Assembly: GCA_009363175.1 (NCBI GenBank)
Contig: CP045205.1
Coordinates: 1,984,001 to 2,048,000, forward strand
Source of the DNA: Citrobacter telavivensis
GTDB taxonomy: Bacteria; Pseudomonadota; Gammaproteobacteria; Enterobacterales; Enterobacteriaceae
DNA length: 64,000 nt
Direction: 5' to 3'
The position numbers and the translations under genes were made by a program. Every line of letters begins with the position of its first letter. Position 1 is the first letter of the stretch. Below the pieces are notes generated by a model. It did not search any database and was not told where the DNA came from. It worked only from the letters and a program-made list of their open reading frames with translations. Shown here one piece after another: positions 43,138-54,193 of this stretch.

Positions 43138-43673
43138 CGATGCCGGATGGCGGCGCAAACGCCTTATCCGGCCTACAGGTCTAACTCCGTGGTGAAAAAT
43201 CGCGTAGGCCTGATAAGCGCAGCACCGATGCCGGATGGCGGCGCAAACGCCTTATCCGGCCTACAGGTCTAACGCCGTGGTGAAAAGTTGCGTAGGCCTG
43301 ATAAGCGCAGCGCCGATGCCGGATGGTGGCGCAAACGCCTTATCCGGCCTGGCGGTCCAACCCCGTGGTGAAAAGTCGCGTAGGCCTGATAAGCGCAGCA
43401 CCGATGCCGGATGGCGGCGCAAACGCCTTATCCGGCCTACAGGTCTAACGCCGTGGTGAAAAGTCGCGTAGGCGCTGATAAGCGCAGCACCGATGCCGGA
43501 TGGCGGCGCAAACGCCTTATCCGGCCTGGCGGTCCAACTCCGTGGTGAAAATCTCGTCGGCCTGATAAGCGCAGCACCGATACCGGATGGCGGCGCAAAC
43601 GCCTTATCCGGCCTACAGGTCTAACTCCGTGGTGAAAAGTCGCGTAGGCCTGATAAGCGCAGCGCCATCAGGC
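43138..43673. repeat. BIME array: six 88-bp REP units
   Basis: A forward REP (TGCCGGATGGCGGCGCAAAC, ending CTTATCCGGCCT) occurs six times, at 43141, 43229, 43317, 43405, 43494 and 43581. Spacing is 88, 88, 88, 89 and 87 bases. Inverted REPs (GTAGGCCTGATAAGCGCAGC) alternate with them and a last inverted copy ends near 43673. Linkers alternate between CTACAGGTCTAAC and CTGGCGGTCCAAC forms. The array fills the 623-base space between the pdxK-linked gene and crr, with no gene in it. BIME-2 type arrays are known DNA gyrase targets. Confidence 0.95.
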
Positions 43674-43708
43674 AGGCCGGAAGCATCGTTGGTGGATGAC
43701 GTGTATAA

Positions 43709-43738
43709 AAAAAATGGCGCCAGAAGGCGCCATTTTTT
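43709..43738 (-). terminator. Terminator of the ptsHI-crr operon
   Basis: On the minus strand AATGGCGCC pairs with GGCGCCATT across a TTCT loop (plus positions 43713-43734), followed by a T run that is the A run at 43707-43714 on the plus strand. The structure is symmetrical and could also stop plus-strand transcription. Confidence 0.93.
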
Positions 43739-43751
43739 CCTGCGGCAAGAA

Positions 43752-44261
43752 TTATTTCTTGATGCGGATAACCGGGGTTTCACCCACAGTCACGCTACCG
43801 GACAGTTTGATCAGTTCTTTGATTTCGTCCATGTTGGAGATAACAACCGGAGTCAGGGTAGACTTGGCTTTTTCTTCCAGCAGCGGCAGATCGAATTCAA
43901 TAACCGGGTCACCCACTTTCACACGCTGGCCTTCTTCGGCGATGCGCTTAAAGCCTTCGCCTTTCAGCTCAACGGTGTCGATACCGAAGTGAACAAACAG
44001 TTCGATACCGCTATCGGATTCGATAGAGAACGCATGGTTGGTCTCAAAGATTTTGCCGATGGTACCGTCAACCGGTGCAACCATCTTGTTACCGGTTGGT
44101 TTGATAGCGATGCCATCACCCACGATTTTTTCAGCAAAAACGACATCCGGTACGTCTTCGATGTTGACGATCTCGCCAGAGAGCGGTGCAACAATCTCAA
44201 TAGTTCCGGTGTCTTTCTTATCATCAGAAACCAGAGACTTCAGTTTATCGAACAAACCCAT
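43752..44261 (-). CDS. crr: Glucose PTS enzyme IIA (Crr)
   Basis: 169 residues, the E. coli length. IIA-Glc accepts phosphate from HPr and passes it to IIBC-Glc. It also inhibits non-PTS permeases and activates adenylate cyclase. The phosphorylated histidine is H91 counting the initiator Met (H90 in mature numbering), in LFVHFGID, with its partner in TNHAF (H76). The N-terminal amphipathic helix (MGLFDKLKSLV) binds membrane. It is the last gene of ptsHI-crr, 40 bases after ptsI. Confidence 0.98.
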   Translation of the reverse strand: MGLFDKLKSLVSDDKKDTGTIEIVAPLSGEIVNIEDVPDVVFAEKIVGDGIAIKPTGNKMVAPVDGTIGKIFETNHAFSIESDSGIELFVHFGIDTVELKGEGFKRIAEEGQRVKVGDPVIEFDLPLLEEKAKSTLTPVVISNMDEIKELIKLSGSVTVGETPVIRIKK

Positions 44262-44301
44262 GATCTTCTCCTAAGCAGTAAATTGGGCCGCATCTCGTGG
44301 A

Positions 44302-46029
44302 TTAGCAGATTGTTTTTTCTTCAATGAACTTGTTAACCAGCGTCATTAACTCGTCCGTTGTCGGTTGAGCAAGAGCCTGCTCTGCTAACACCTTCGCATC
44401 TTCGAAGTTCGTGTTACGGATAATCTTCTTAATGCGCGGGATAGAAATGGCGCTCATAGAGAATTCGTCCAGACCCATCCCCAGCAACAGAAGTGTAGCA
44501 CGTTCGTCGCCTGCAAGCTCACCGCACATGCCAGTCCATTTACCTTCAGCATGAGAAGCATCAATAACTTGCTTGATAAGCGTCAGGACAGATGGTGACA
44601 TTGGCTGGTAGAGATGTGAAATCATATCATTACCACGGTCAACTGCCAGGGTGTACTGCGTTAAATCATTGGTGCCGATACTAAAGAAATCAACTTCTTT
44701 GGCTAAATGACGAGCAATCGTTGCCGCAGCCGGTGTTTCCACCATCACGCCAATCTCAATGGTTTCGTCAAATGCTTTACCTTCGTCGCGCAGTTCCTGT
44801 TTGTAGATTTCGATCTCTTTGCGCAGTGCGCGAACTTCTTCAACAGAGATGATCATCGGGAACATAATGCGCAGTTTACCGAAAGCAGACGCGCGCAGGA
44901 TAGCGCGAACCTGATCGCGCAGGATCTCTTTACGATCCATCGCGATACGCACGGCACGCCAGCCCAGGAACGGGTTCTCTTCTTTCGGGAAATTCATGTA
45001 CGGCAGTTCTTTGTCGCCGCCGATGTCCATGGTACGCACGATCACGGCCTGGGAGCCACAGGCTTCAGCCACGGCTTTGTACGCCGCAAACTGTTCTTCT
45101 TCAGTCGGCAGCGCGTCGCGGTCCATAAACAGAAATTCAGTACGATACAGACCAACGCCTTCCGCACCATTGCGCTCTGCGCCTTCGACGTCACGCACGG
45201 TACCGATGTTGGCGCACACTTCAACCTGATGGCCATCCAGCGTGATTGCCGGCAGGTCTTTCAGTTTAGCCAGTTCCGCTTTTTCAGTGGCAACCTGCTC
45301 CTGAACGGCGCGCAGTTTTTCAATTTCTTCGTTGGTCGGGTTGACGTAAACCAGGTTGTTTACGGCATCCAGAATCAGATAGTCGTCGTTTTTCACCTGA
45401 GAGGTGACGCTACCGGTACCCACGATAGCCGGCAGTTCCAGAGAACGCGCCATGATAGAGGTGTGGGAGGTCCGGCCACCCGCGTCGGTAATGAAACCCA
45501 GCACCTTCTGCAGGTTCAGCTGTGCGGTTTCGGACGGGGTCAGATCAGCGGCAACCAAGATCACTTCGTCCTTGATTGCGCTCAGGTCGATAATTGCCAG
45601 CCCCAGGATGTTGCGCAGCAGGCGCTTACCGATATCACGTACGTCAGCCGCACGTTCTTTCAGGTATTCATCATCCAGTTCTTCCAGGGCAGTGGCCTGA
45701 CCTTCGATAATTTCATGCGCAGCTGCGTCAGCCGTCATGTGTTTATCTTTAATCAGGGCTATGATTTCCTGCTCCAGCTCCTCATCTTCGAGCAGCATAA
45801 TGTGCCCCTCGAAAATGGCTTCTTTTTCTTCACCGAACGTTTCACCAGCTTTCGTTTTGATCGCTTCTAACTGTGCAGATGCCTTGGCACGACCGCTCAG
45901 AAAACGTTCAACTTCCTGATCAACCTTGTCGGCAGAAATTTTTTTCCGGTCAATGACGATTTCGTCTTCTTTCAGCAAAAGTGCTTTGCCGAAAGCGATA
46001 CCCGGGGATGCTAAAATGCCTGAAATCAT
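44302..46029 (-). CDS. ptsI: PTS enzyme I (PtsI)
   Basis: 575 residues. Enzyme I takes phosphate from phosphoenolpyruvate and passes it to HPr. The active histidine H189 lies in GGRTSHTSIM. The C-terminal PEP-binding barrel shows FLFMDRDALPTEEEQ, MFPMIISVEEV and the catalytic cysteine in TGMCGELAGD. It lies 46 bases after ptsH on the minus strand. The encoded protein is cytoplasmic and shared by all PTS sugars. Confidence 0.98.
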   Translation of the reverse strand: MISGILASPGIAFGKALLLKEDEIVIDRKKISADKVDQEVERFLSGRAKASAQLEAIKTKAGETFGEEKEAIFEGHIMLLEDEELEQEIIALIKDKHMTADAAAHEIIEGQATALEELDDEYLKERAADVRDIGKRLLRNILGLAIIDLSAIKDEVILVAADLTPSETAQLNLQKVLGFITDAGGRTSHTSIMARSLELPAIVGTGSVTSQVKNDDYLILDAVNNLVYVNPTNEEIEKLRAVQEQVATEKAELAKLKDLPAITLDGHQVEVCANIGTVRDVEGAERNGAEGVGLYRTEFLFMDRDALPTEEEQFAAYKAVAEACGSQAVIVRTMDIGGDKELPYMNFPKEENPFLGWRAVRIAMDRKEILRDQVRAILRASAFGKLRIMFPMIISVEEVRALRKEIEIYKQELRDEGKAFDETIEIGVMVETPAAATIARHLAKEVDFFSIGTNDLTQYTLAVDRGNDMISHLYQPMSPSVLTLIKQVIDASHAEGKWTGMCGELAGDERATLLLLGMGLDEFSMSAISIPRIKKIIRNTNFEDAKVLAEQALAQPTTDELMTLVNKFIEEKTIC

Positions 46030-46075
46030 AACCCTACCTTACTTGTGACTGATTTTTAAAAGAACCCGGAAAAAC

Positions 46076-46333
46076 TTATTCCAGTTCCGCCATCAGCTTG
46101 ACCAGATGTTCAACCGCTTTCTGCTCGTCTTCACCTTCTGCAGAGATAGTCACGACGGTACCCTGAGTCAGACCCAGAGTTTGCAGTTTAAACAGGCTTT
46201 TCGCGCTGGCGCTTTTGCCGTTGGAAGTCACAGTAATCTCAGAAGTGAAGCCTTTCGCTTCTTTAACAAACTGAGCAGCAGGGCGGGTGTGCAGACCGTT
46301 CGGAGCGGTAATGGTAACTTCTTGCTGGAACAT
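46076..46333 (-). CDS. ptsH: PTS phosphocarrier HPr (PtsH)
   Basis: 85 residues, identical in length to E. coli HPr. The phosphorylated histidine is H15 in [10 protein letters not shown], and S46 lies in the helix-start [11 protein letters not shown]. HPr carries phosphate between enzyme I and the IIA proteins. It is the first gene of the operon. The leader region upstream (46334-46665) contains a good Cra/FruR site and no gene. Confidence 0.98.
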
Positions 46334-46665
46334 TGTATTTCCCCAACTTATAGGTTTAGTGTTGTGGAACTAAAGTCTAGCCTGGCGGTTTGACTTTAGC
46401 CTGTATTGTTAGCGCCGGCGTAAACGGGCGCGACACACCAGGTGTTTTACGCAATCCGTTGCAGTCAACCTCTGGCCGCTGACGTTTCGCTCGTCATTAA
46501 ACATTATGCCGCTAAATCAATACTTGAACCAAATCATAAAATCGATTCAGCCAGCAGTTTTCCTGTAACGATTAATTTCGCGCTTCAAAATAATTAATCA
46601 GGTTAAATACCAGACCTGGCGGGGTGAAGCAATGGCAGGTGGGGCTAAAGTTTGAAGCAGGCCAC
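46334..46665 (-). promoter_or_regulatory. ptsH promoter region with Cra (FruR) site
   Basis: The region between ptsH and the cysK terminator holds no gene. On the minus strand GCTGAATCGATTTT (plus positions 46538-46551) matches the Cra consensus GCTGAAWCGWTTCA closely. In enteric bacteria Cra acts at the distal ptsH promoter P0, and CRP sites also lie nearby. I did not assign individual -35/-10 boxes. Confidence 0.7.
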
Positions 46666-46693
46666 AAAAAAGCACCTGAAAAGGTGCTTTTTT
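46666..46693. terminator. Symmetrical terminator after cysK
   Basis: AAAAAAGCACCT (46666-46677) pairs perfectly with AGGTGCTTTTTT (46682-46693) around GAAA. Reading on the minus strand it ends cysK with a T run; its symmetry would allow it to act in both directions. Confidence 0.95.
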
Positions 46694-46715
46694 ACGCGTT
46701 TTTAACATGCTGGCA

Positions 46716-47687
46716 TTACTGTTGCAATTCTTTCTCTGTGAAGAGATCGGCAAACAGTGCTGTGCTCAGATAACGCTCACCCGATGACGGTAGGATAACC
46801 ACAATATTCTTGTTGGTAAAGGTTTCATCTTCCTGAAGTTTAAGTGCGGCAGCGACTGCGGCTCCTGAGGAGATACCGGCAAGAATGCCTTCTTCTTCCA
46901 TCAGACGGCGAGCGGTGGAGATCGCCTCTTCGTTAGTGATGGCGACCACTTTATCGATCAGTTTCAGATCCAGGTTACCTGGAATAAAACCGGCACCAAT
47001 ACCCTGAATTTTGTGCGGACCTGGCTTCAGCTCTTCGCCAGCCAGCGCCTGAGCAATAACCGGGGAATCCGTCGGCTCAACGGCTACGGTAATCAGGTCG
47101 GCTTTGCCTTTGGTACCCTTAATATAGCGGGTGACGCCGGTCAGCGTACCGCCAGTACCCACGCCGGAGATAAAGACGTCAACCTGACCATCGGTATCTT
47201 CCCAGATTTCCGGGCCGGTGGTTTTTTCGTGAATTTCCGGGTTAGCCGGGTTGCTGAACTGCTGAAGCAGCAGATATTTCGCCGGATCGCTGGCGACAAT
47301 TTCTTCTGCTTTCTGAATTGCGCCTTTCATACCTTTAGCGCCTTCGGTCAGCACCAGATTGGCACCCAGCGCTTTCAGCAGCTTGCGACGCTCGATACTC
47401 ATGGTTTCGGGCATGGTCAGCGTCAGCTTATAGCCACGCGCAGCGGCGACATAGGCCAGTGCGATACCGGTGTTGCCGCTGGTAGGCTCAACCAGTTCGA
47501 CGCCCGGTTTCAGCACGCCGCGTTTTTCAGCATCCCAAATCATATTGGCACCGATACGGCATTTCACGCTGAAGCTCGGGTTACGTGATTCCACCTTCGC
47601 CAGAATGCGTCCGTTACCGATACGGTTCAGTCGAACCAGCGGCGTATGACCGATAGTCAGCGAGTTGTCTTCAAAAATCTTACTCAT
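46716..47687 (-). CDS. cysK: CysK, O-acetylserine sulfhydrylase A
   Basis: 323 residues. CysK makes cysteine from O-acetylserine and sulfide, and forms the cysteine synthase complex with CysE. The PLP lysine is K42 in FSVKCRIG, the substrate loop is EPTSGNTG, and GTGGTLTG binds the PLP phosphate. It is the main isoenzyme, paralogous to cysM at 38970. The 163-base gap to cysZ upstream should hold a CysB-dependent promoter, which I could not pinpoint. Confidence 0.98.
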   Translation of the reverse strand: MSKIFEDNSLTIGHTPLVRLNRIGNGRILAKVESRNPSFSVKCRIGANMIWDAEKRGVLKPGVELVEPTSGNTGIALAYVAAARGYKLTLTMPETMSIERRKLLKALGANLVLTEGAKGMKGAIQKAEEIVASDPAKYLLLQQFSNPANPEIHEKTTGPEIWEDTDGQVDVFISGVGTGGTLTGVTRYIKGTKGKADLITVAVEPTDSPVIAQALAGEELKPGPHKIQGIGAGFIPGNLDLKLIDKVVAITNEEAISTARRLMEEEGILAGISSGAAVAAALKLQEDETFTNKNIVVILPSSGERYLSTALFADLFTEKELQQ

Positions 47688-47810
47688 GGCCTGTCCTTAA
47701 CTGTATGAAATTGGGATACCTTCCCAGCATACCCTTCAGGCTGAGATGGGGAAGTAAAGATTTCGCATATCTATATGCTGTGGAGAAATAATGGGGATCA
47801 GTATGGAATA

Positions 47811-47832
47811 AGAGGTGGTATAAGCCACCTCT
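47811..47832 (-). terminator. Hairpin after cysZ
   Basis: AGAGGTGG (47811-47818) and CCACCTCT (47825-47832) form an 8-bp stem 18 bases after the cysZ stop on the minus strand. The T run is poor, so it may only stabilise the 3' end. Confidence 0.5.
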
Positions 47833-47850
47833 CGTTTACACATTTTTGCA

Positions 47851-48612
47851 TTACTTCCATAACGCGTGCTTAGCACGATAGCAATCTACCCACATCGCCG
47901 TGGCGCCACAGACTGCCACCGGCATGATGAAGAGATTGAGTATCGGGATCAGAGTAAAGAGGCTGGTGAGCGCACCAAACTGCATATTGATGACCTTACG
48001 ACTGCGCAGGGCGGTACGCATCTCTTTAAACGGCACTTTATGGTTATCAAAAGGGTAATCGCAATACTGAATCGCCAGCATCCAGGCACTGAACAGGAAC
48101 CACAACACGGGGGCGACGGTTTGCCCGATACCGGGAATAAAATAGAGGATCAGCAGCACAATGGCGCGTGGCAAATACCAGGCGAGCTTTTGCCATTCGC
48201 GTTTCATAATGCGCGGCACATCTTTCATGATGCCCAGAACCCCGGTATCCGGCGGCGCTGCGCCAGTCAGACGCGCTTCCAGTTGCTCCGCCAGTAGCCC
48301 GTTAAACGGTGCGGCAATCCAGTTGGCCAGGGTCGAGAAAAAGTAACCAAACACCAGCAGTACAGAAAGGACGGCGATGGGCCACAGCAAATAGCTCAGC
48401 CATTGCAACCAGTCGGGGACGTGACGCATTAATGACGGGATCCAGACATCCAGTTGTGTGAATAACCACCAGAATGCACTGCCCATCAGCAGGATGTTTA
48501 CCAGTAGCGGTAAAATGACATAGCGACGGATCCCCGGCTGCGAAACCAGTTTCCATCCCTGAGCAAAGTAGTAAAAACCGCTACGTGGTGCAGTGACAGA
48601 TGATGACACCAT
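47851..48612 (-). CDS. cysZ: CysZ, sulfate channel/transporter
   Basis: 253 residues with several membrane helices (VILPLLVNILLMGSAFWWLF, LWPIAVLSVLLVFGYFF, LPRAIVLLILYFIPGIG, LFTLIPILNLFIMPVAVCG). CysZ provides a high-affinity sulfate entry route into the cytoplasm, working with cysteine synthesis by CysK next to it. It has the characteristic pattern of hemi-penetrating hydrophobic pairs in the family. It is divergent from zipA across 230 bases. Confidence 0.96.
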   Translation of the reverse strand: MVSSSVTAPRSGFYYFAQGWKLVSQPGIRRYVILPLLVNILLMGSAFWWLFTQLDVWIPSLMRHVPDWLQWLSYLLWPIAVLSVLLVFGYFFSTLANWIAAPFNGLLAEQLEARLTGAAPPDTGVLGIMKDVPRIMKREWQKLAWYLPRAIVLLILYFIPGIGQTVAPVLWFLFSAWMLAIQYCDYPFDNHKVPFKEMRTALRSRKVINMQFGALTSLFTLIPILNLFIMPVAVCGATAMWVDCYRAKHALWK

Positions 48613-48842
48613 AGTCAGGACATGCTCCTTTTAGTATAAGTCCTAAGTGAACACGGGTATCTTACCGGGTTATCGCATGCAGAACAGTTCAGAAATGTTC
48701 GAAAAAACAGCAAAAAGCACAATTTCGTTCATCTTTATGCTGTGAAAGCTAAGAGTACACTTGCACTTGACGTAATCGGCAAATACTCTTAGTGAGTAAA
48801 TGTTTGCCGTGGTGGCAAGGTGTTAGAACAACAGAGAATATA

Positions 48843-49874
48843 ATGATGCAGGATTTGCGTCTGATATTAATCATTGTTGGCGCGATCGCCATAATCGCTT
48901 TACTGGTACATGGTTTCTGGACCAGCCGTAAAGAACGATCTTCTATGTTCCGCGATCGTCCACTGAAACGCATGAAATCAAAACGCGACGACGACTCGTA
49001 TGACGATGATGTTGAAGCTGACGAAGGCGTCGGTGAAGTTCGTGTTCACCGCGTGAATCATGCCCCTGGCAATCCGCAGGAGCATGAAGCTCCTCGCCAG
49101 TCGCCGCAACACCAGTACCAGCCGCCTTATGCGTCGGCTCAACCGCGTCAGCCGGTTCAGCAACCGCCTGAAACGCCGGTACAGCCGCAGCATGCCCAGC
49201 GTCCGCCGCAACAGCCGGTACAGCAGCCTGCGCCGCAGCAGTCCGCTCAGCCGCGACCAGTCCAGCAACCTGCGCCACAGCAACCTGTCCATCCGTCGCA
49301 GCCGGTTCAACAACAGCCCATCGCGCCGCAGGTTCAGCCTGTTCAGCCGACTGCGCCACAACCGTCTCAGCAGGCCTTCCAACCCGCGGAACCCGTGGTT
49401 GAGCCGCAGCCTGAGCCCGTCGTTGAAGAGGCGCCAGCTCCGGAAAAACCGCAGCGTAAAGAAGCGGTGATCATCATGAACGTCGCCGCCCATCATGGCA
49501 GCGAGTTGAACGGTGAAGTGCTGCTCAACAGCATTCAGCAGGCCGGTTTCAAATTTGGCGACATGAATATCTTCCATCGTCATCTGAGTCCGGATGGCAG
49601 TGGCCCGGCGTTGTTCAGCCTGGCGAATATGGTTAACCCGGGTACGTTTGATCCAGAAATGGTCGACTTCACCACGCCGGGCGTGACCATCTTCATGCAG
49701 GTGCCGTCTTATGGTGATGAACTGCAAAACTTCAAATTGATGCTGCAATCCGCACAGCACATTGCCGATGAAGTCGGCGGCGTGGTGCTCGACGATCAGC
49801 GTCGGATGATGACGCCGCAAAAATTGCGCGAGTATCAGGACCGTATCCGCGAAGTGAAAGACGCGAACGCCTGA
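48843..49874 (+). CDS. zipA: ZipA, FtsZ-anchoring cell division protein
   Basis: 343 residues from the ATG at 48843; an upstream in-frame ATG lacks homology. E. coli ZipA is 328, and the extra length is in the linker. Residues 1-28 are an N-out membrane anchor (LRLILIIVGAIAIIALLVHGF), followed by a charged segment, then a Pro/Gln-rich linker (about 85-205). The C-terminal FtsZ-binding domain begins near KEAVIIMNVAAHHGSELNGE. It tethers the Z ring to the inner membrane and is essential in E. coli. A terminator follows. Confidence 0.97.
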   Translation: MMQDLRLILIIVGAIAIIALLVHGFWTSRKERSSMFRDRPLKRMKSKRDDDSYDDDVEADEGVGEVRVHRVNHAPGNPQEHEAPRQSPQHQYQPPYASAQPRQPVQQPPETPVQPQHAQRPPQQPVQQPAPQQSAQPRPVQQPAPQQPVHPSQPVQQQPIAPQVQPVQPTAPQPSQQAFQPAEPVVEPQPEPVVEEAPAPEKPQRKEAVIIMNVAAHHGSELNGEVLLNSIQQAGFKFGDMNIFHRHLSPDGSGPALFSLANMVNPGTFDPEMVDFTTPGVTIFMQVPSYGDELQNFKLMLQSAQHIADEVGGVVLDDQRRMMTPQKLREYQDRIREVKDANA

Positions 49875-49904
49875 TACACTCAAGGCACGACAACTTCCTT
49901 TCTG

Positions 49905-49929
49905 AACCCCCGCCTGTCGGGGGTTTTTT
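49905..49929 (+). terminator. Terminator between zipA and ligA
   Basis: AACCCCCG (49905-49912) pairs with CGGGGGTT (49918-49925), loop CCTGT, followed by TTTT. It lies only 17 bases ahead of the ligA start. Confidence 0.92.
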
Positions 49930-49943
49930 ATCATTGATGGTGC

Positions 49944-51962
<2,019 letters not shown>

Positions 51963-51963
51963 G

Positions 51964-52182
51964 ATGGAGAAAGAGCAGCTCGTTGAGATTGCCAACACGG
52001 TGATGCCGTTTGGTAAATACAAAGGGCGTCGGCTGATCGATGTGCCGGAAGAGTATCTGTTGTGGTTTGCCCGCAAGGATGAGTTCCCGGCGGGTAAACT
52101 GGGCGAACTGATGCAAATCACGCTGCTGATCAAAACCGAAGGGCTGAGCCAACTGGTTCAGCCCCTGAAACGTCCGCTTTAA
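51964..52182 (+). CDS. ypeB: YpeB, DUF3820 protein
   Basis: 72 residues, almost identical to E. coli YpeB; the ATG at 51964 lies one base after the ligA stop. The conserved core MPFGKYKGRRLIDVPEEYLLWF is the DUF3820 hallmark. It is likely co-translated with ligA and may be linked to DNA metabolism, since related domains occur with nucleases, but this is not shown. Its stop overlaps the stop of convergent yfeH by three bases. Confidence 0.93.
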   Translation: MEKEQLVEIANTVMPFGKYKGRRLIDVPEEYLLWFARKDEFPAGKLGELMQITLLIKTEGLSQLVQPLKRPL

Positions 52183-53177
52183 GCTTTTGCGGCGCGGCTG
52201 TCCTGCTGCGCCTGTAACTGTTCGGCCTGGCGCTTATAGCGACGCGCCAGTACCGCACAGACCATCAACTGGATCTGGTGGAAAATCATCAGCGGCAATA
52301 CCATCATCCCAATGACGGACGTCGGAAAGAGGATGTTGGCCATGGGTACGCCGTTCGCCAGACTCTTTTTCGACCCGCAGAAGACAATCGTGATTTCGTC
52401 GGCCTTGTTGAAGCCGCATTTGCGTGCCACAAAGATGTTTACGGCAATCACGATGGCGAGCAGCACAATGCTGACTACGACGATAAACAGCAGCGATCCC
52501 CAGCCCACTTTGTGCCAGATCCCGTTAACCACGGCTTCGCTGAAGGCCGAATAGACCACCAGCAGAATCGACGTCTGATCCGTCTTCGCAATCCATTTTT
52601 TATTTCGCGCAACCCATTTGCCGATCCACGGACGGGAAAGGTGTCCGAGCACAAACGGCAACAGCAGTTGCAGCATGATTTTGCCGACCTGCTCCAGACT
52701 TCCTTCTGCGCCGTGAATGTTCATCACCACGCCGACCAGCAGCGGGGAGAGGAAAATCCCCAGCAGGCTGGAGGCCGACGCTGAGCAGACCGCCGCCGCA
52801 ACGTTCCCTCCAGCCAGCGACGTAAAGGCAATTGCCGACTGCACCGTGGCGGGCAAAATGCACAGATACAGGAAACCGGTGTACAGCATTGGGTCAACGT
52901 TGACGGGCGCCCACCAGGCAAACAGTACACCGAGTACCGGGAACAGAATGAAGGTGCTGCACATCACCCACAGGTGCAAACGCCAGTGACTGCCGCCAGC
53001 GATAATGGCTTCGCGCGAGAGCTTCGCCCCGTGCATAAAGAACAGGAGCGCAATGGCGGCGGTGGTAATGCCTTCAACGACAGGAACAAAATCTCCCTCA
53101 GCTGGAAAAAATGAGGCCAGCAGGACGACCGCAACCAGGGTCAGGGTAAACGGATCAAGGATTCGAAAAATATTCAT
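52179..53177 (-). CDS. yfeH: YfeH, bile acid:sodium symporter-family transporter
   Basis: 332 residues, matching E. coli YfeH in length. About nine or ten membrane segments are visible (for example PFTLTLVAVVLLASFFP and LLFIVVVSIVLLAIVIAVNIF). The family includes the BASS/SBF transporters and the ACR3 relatives; CGSKKSLANGVPMANILF is the conserved crossover-helix run. The physiological substrate is unknown. It is divergent from yfeR, whose product is a plausible regulator. Confidence 0.93.
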   Translation of the reverse strand: MNIFRILDPFTLTLVAVVLLASFFPAEGDFVPVVEGITTAAIALLFFMHGAKLSREAIIAGGSHWRLHLWVMCSTFILFPVLGVLFAWWAPVNVDPMLYTGFLYLCILPATVQSAIAFTSLAGGNVAAAVCSASASSLLGIFLSPLLVGVVMNIHGAEGSLEQVGKIMLQLLLPFVLGHLSRPWIGKWVARNKKWIAKTDQTSILLVVYSAFSEAVVNGIWHKVGWGSLLFIVVVSIVLLAIVIAVNIFVARKCGFNKADEITIVFCGSKKSLANGVPMANILFPTSVIGMMVLPLMIFHQIQLMVCAVLARRYKRQAEQLQAQQDSRAAKA

Positions 53178-53266
53178 AAATACTCCAGGAATTCGGTGTC
53201 CTCATTTTGCGTTTTTCATTTTGAGAAATAAAATTGATTTATTGCATCTATATATGAATTGAGTTG

Positions 53267-54193
53267 ATGAATTATTCTCTGCGTCAATTACGTGTGTTTG
53301 TTACCGTTGCTCAGGAGCGAAGTTTCAGCCGGGCCGGTGAGTTTATTGGTCTGAGCCAGTCGGCCGTCAGTCACAGTATCAAAGAACTGGAGCGCCAGAC
53401 AGGAGTGAAGTTACTGAACCGCACGACGCGTGAAGTCGTGCTGACGGATGCCGGGCAACAACTGGCAGGCCGCCTGGAGCGGCTGCTGGATGAACTTCAT
53501 ATCACGCTACGGGAAGCGGGCAGAGTGGGCACGCAACTCGCCGGTACTGTCCGCGTGGCGGCAAGCCAGACTATCTCCGCCCATCTCATTCCGCAGTGTA
53601 TTGCGCAAAGCAATCAGCGTTATCCGGCGATCGACTTTGTCCTGCACGATCGACCGCAGCAGTGGGTGCTGGAGAGTATCCGTCAGGGGGAAGTGGATTT
53701 TGGTATTGTGATTGATCCCGGTGCCGTGAGCGATTTGCAGTGTGAAGCAATACTGTCCGAACCCTTCCTTCTGCTCTGCCATCAGGCGCATCCGCTGGCG
53801 CAACAGGAGTGGGTGAGCTGGCAGGATCTCCAGCAGGAACGCCTGGTGTTGCAGGATTACGCGTCGGGAAGTCGGCCGCTCATTGACGCGGCGCTCGCGC
53901 ACTTTGCGATAGAAGCCAATATTGTGCAGGAGATTGGTCATCCGGCGACGCTGTTTCCGATGGTGGAAGCGGGGATAGGCATTAGCATTTTGCCTGCGCT
54001 GGCCTTACCGCTTCCGCAGGGAAGTCATTTGCAGGTGAAGCGCCTGACGCCGGTGGTGGAACGACAGTTGATGCTGGCGCGGCGCAAAAATCGCTCGCTG
54101 TCGACGGCAGCCCAGGCGCTGTGGGAGGTGGTTCGCACCCAGGCGAATGAATTAACGGATTTACGTGCACAGGATCCGCTCTATCAGATATAG
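53267..54193 (+). CDS. yfeR: YfeR, LysR-family regulator
   Basis: 308 residues from the ATG at 53267; a TTG one codon earlier is the alternative. The N-terminal helix-turn-helix (FSRAGEFIGLSQSAVSHSIKEL) and the effector-binding domain from about residue 90 are standard LysR type. In Salmonella YfeR was reported to respond to osmolarity and to regulate yfeH; the divergent arrangement across 89 bases fits this. Its stop overlaps that of the FlxA-like gene on the other strand by 10 bases. Confidence 0.93.
   Translation: MNYSLRQLRVFVTVAQERSFSRAGEFIGLSQSAVSHSIKELERQTGVKLLNRTTREVVLTDAGQQLAGRLERLLDELHITLREAGRVGTQLAGTVRVAASQTISAHLIPQCIAQSNQRYPAIDFVLHDRPQQWVLESIRQGEVDFGIVIDPGAVSDLQCEAILSEPFLLLCHQAHPLAQQEWVSWQDLQQERLVLQDYASGSRPLIDAALAHFAIEANIVQEIGHPATLFPMVEAGIGISILPALALPLPQGSHLQVKRLTPVVERQLMLARRKNRSLSTAAQALWEVVRTQANELTDLRAQDPLYQI

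Noticed and set aside
43138..43673. Possible CRISPR array
   Set aside because: The repeats are palindromic REPs in alternating orientation, the intervening linkers are near identical instead of unique, and no cas gene is nearby.
43235..43700. Short open frames beginning MAAQTPYPAYRS
   Set aside because: They are translations of REP units, repeated at every BIME, not genes.
44707..45870. Antisense open frame of 387 codons in ptsI
   Set aside because: Phe/Gln/Arg-rich translation with no family signature, opposite a universally conserved gene.
48978..49934. Antisense open frame opposite zipA
   Set aside because: Arg/Leu repeats arise from the reverse reading of the Pro/Gln linker.
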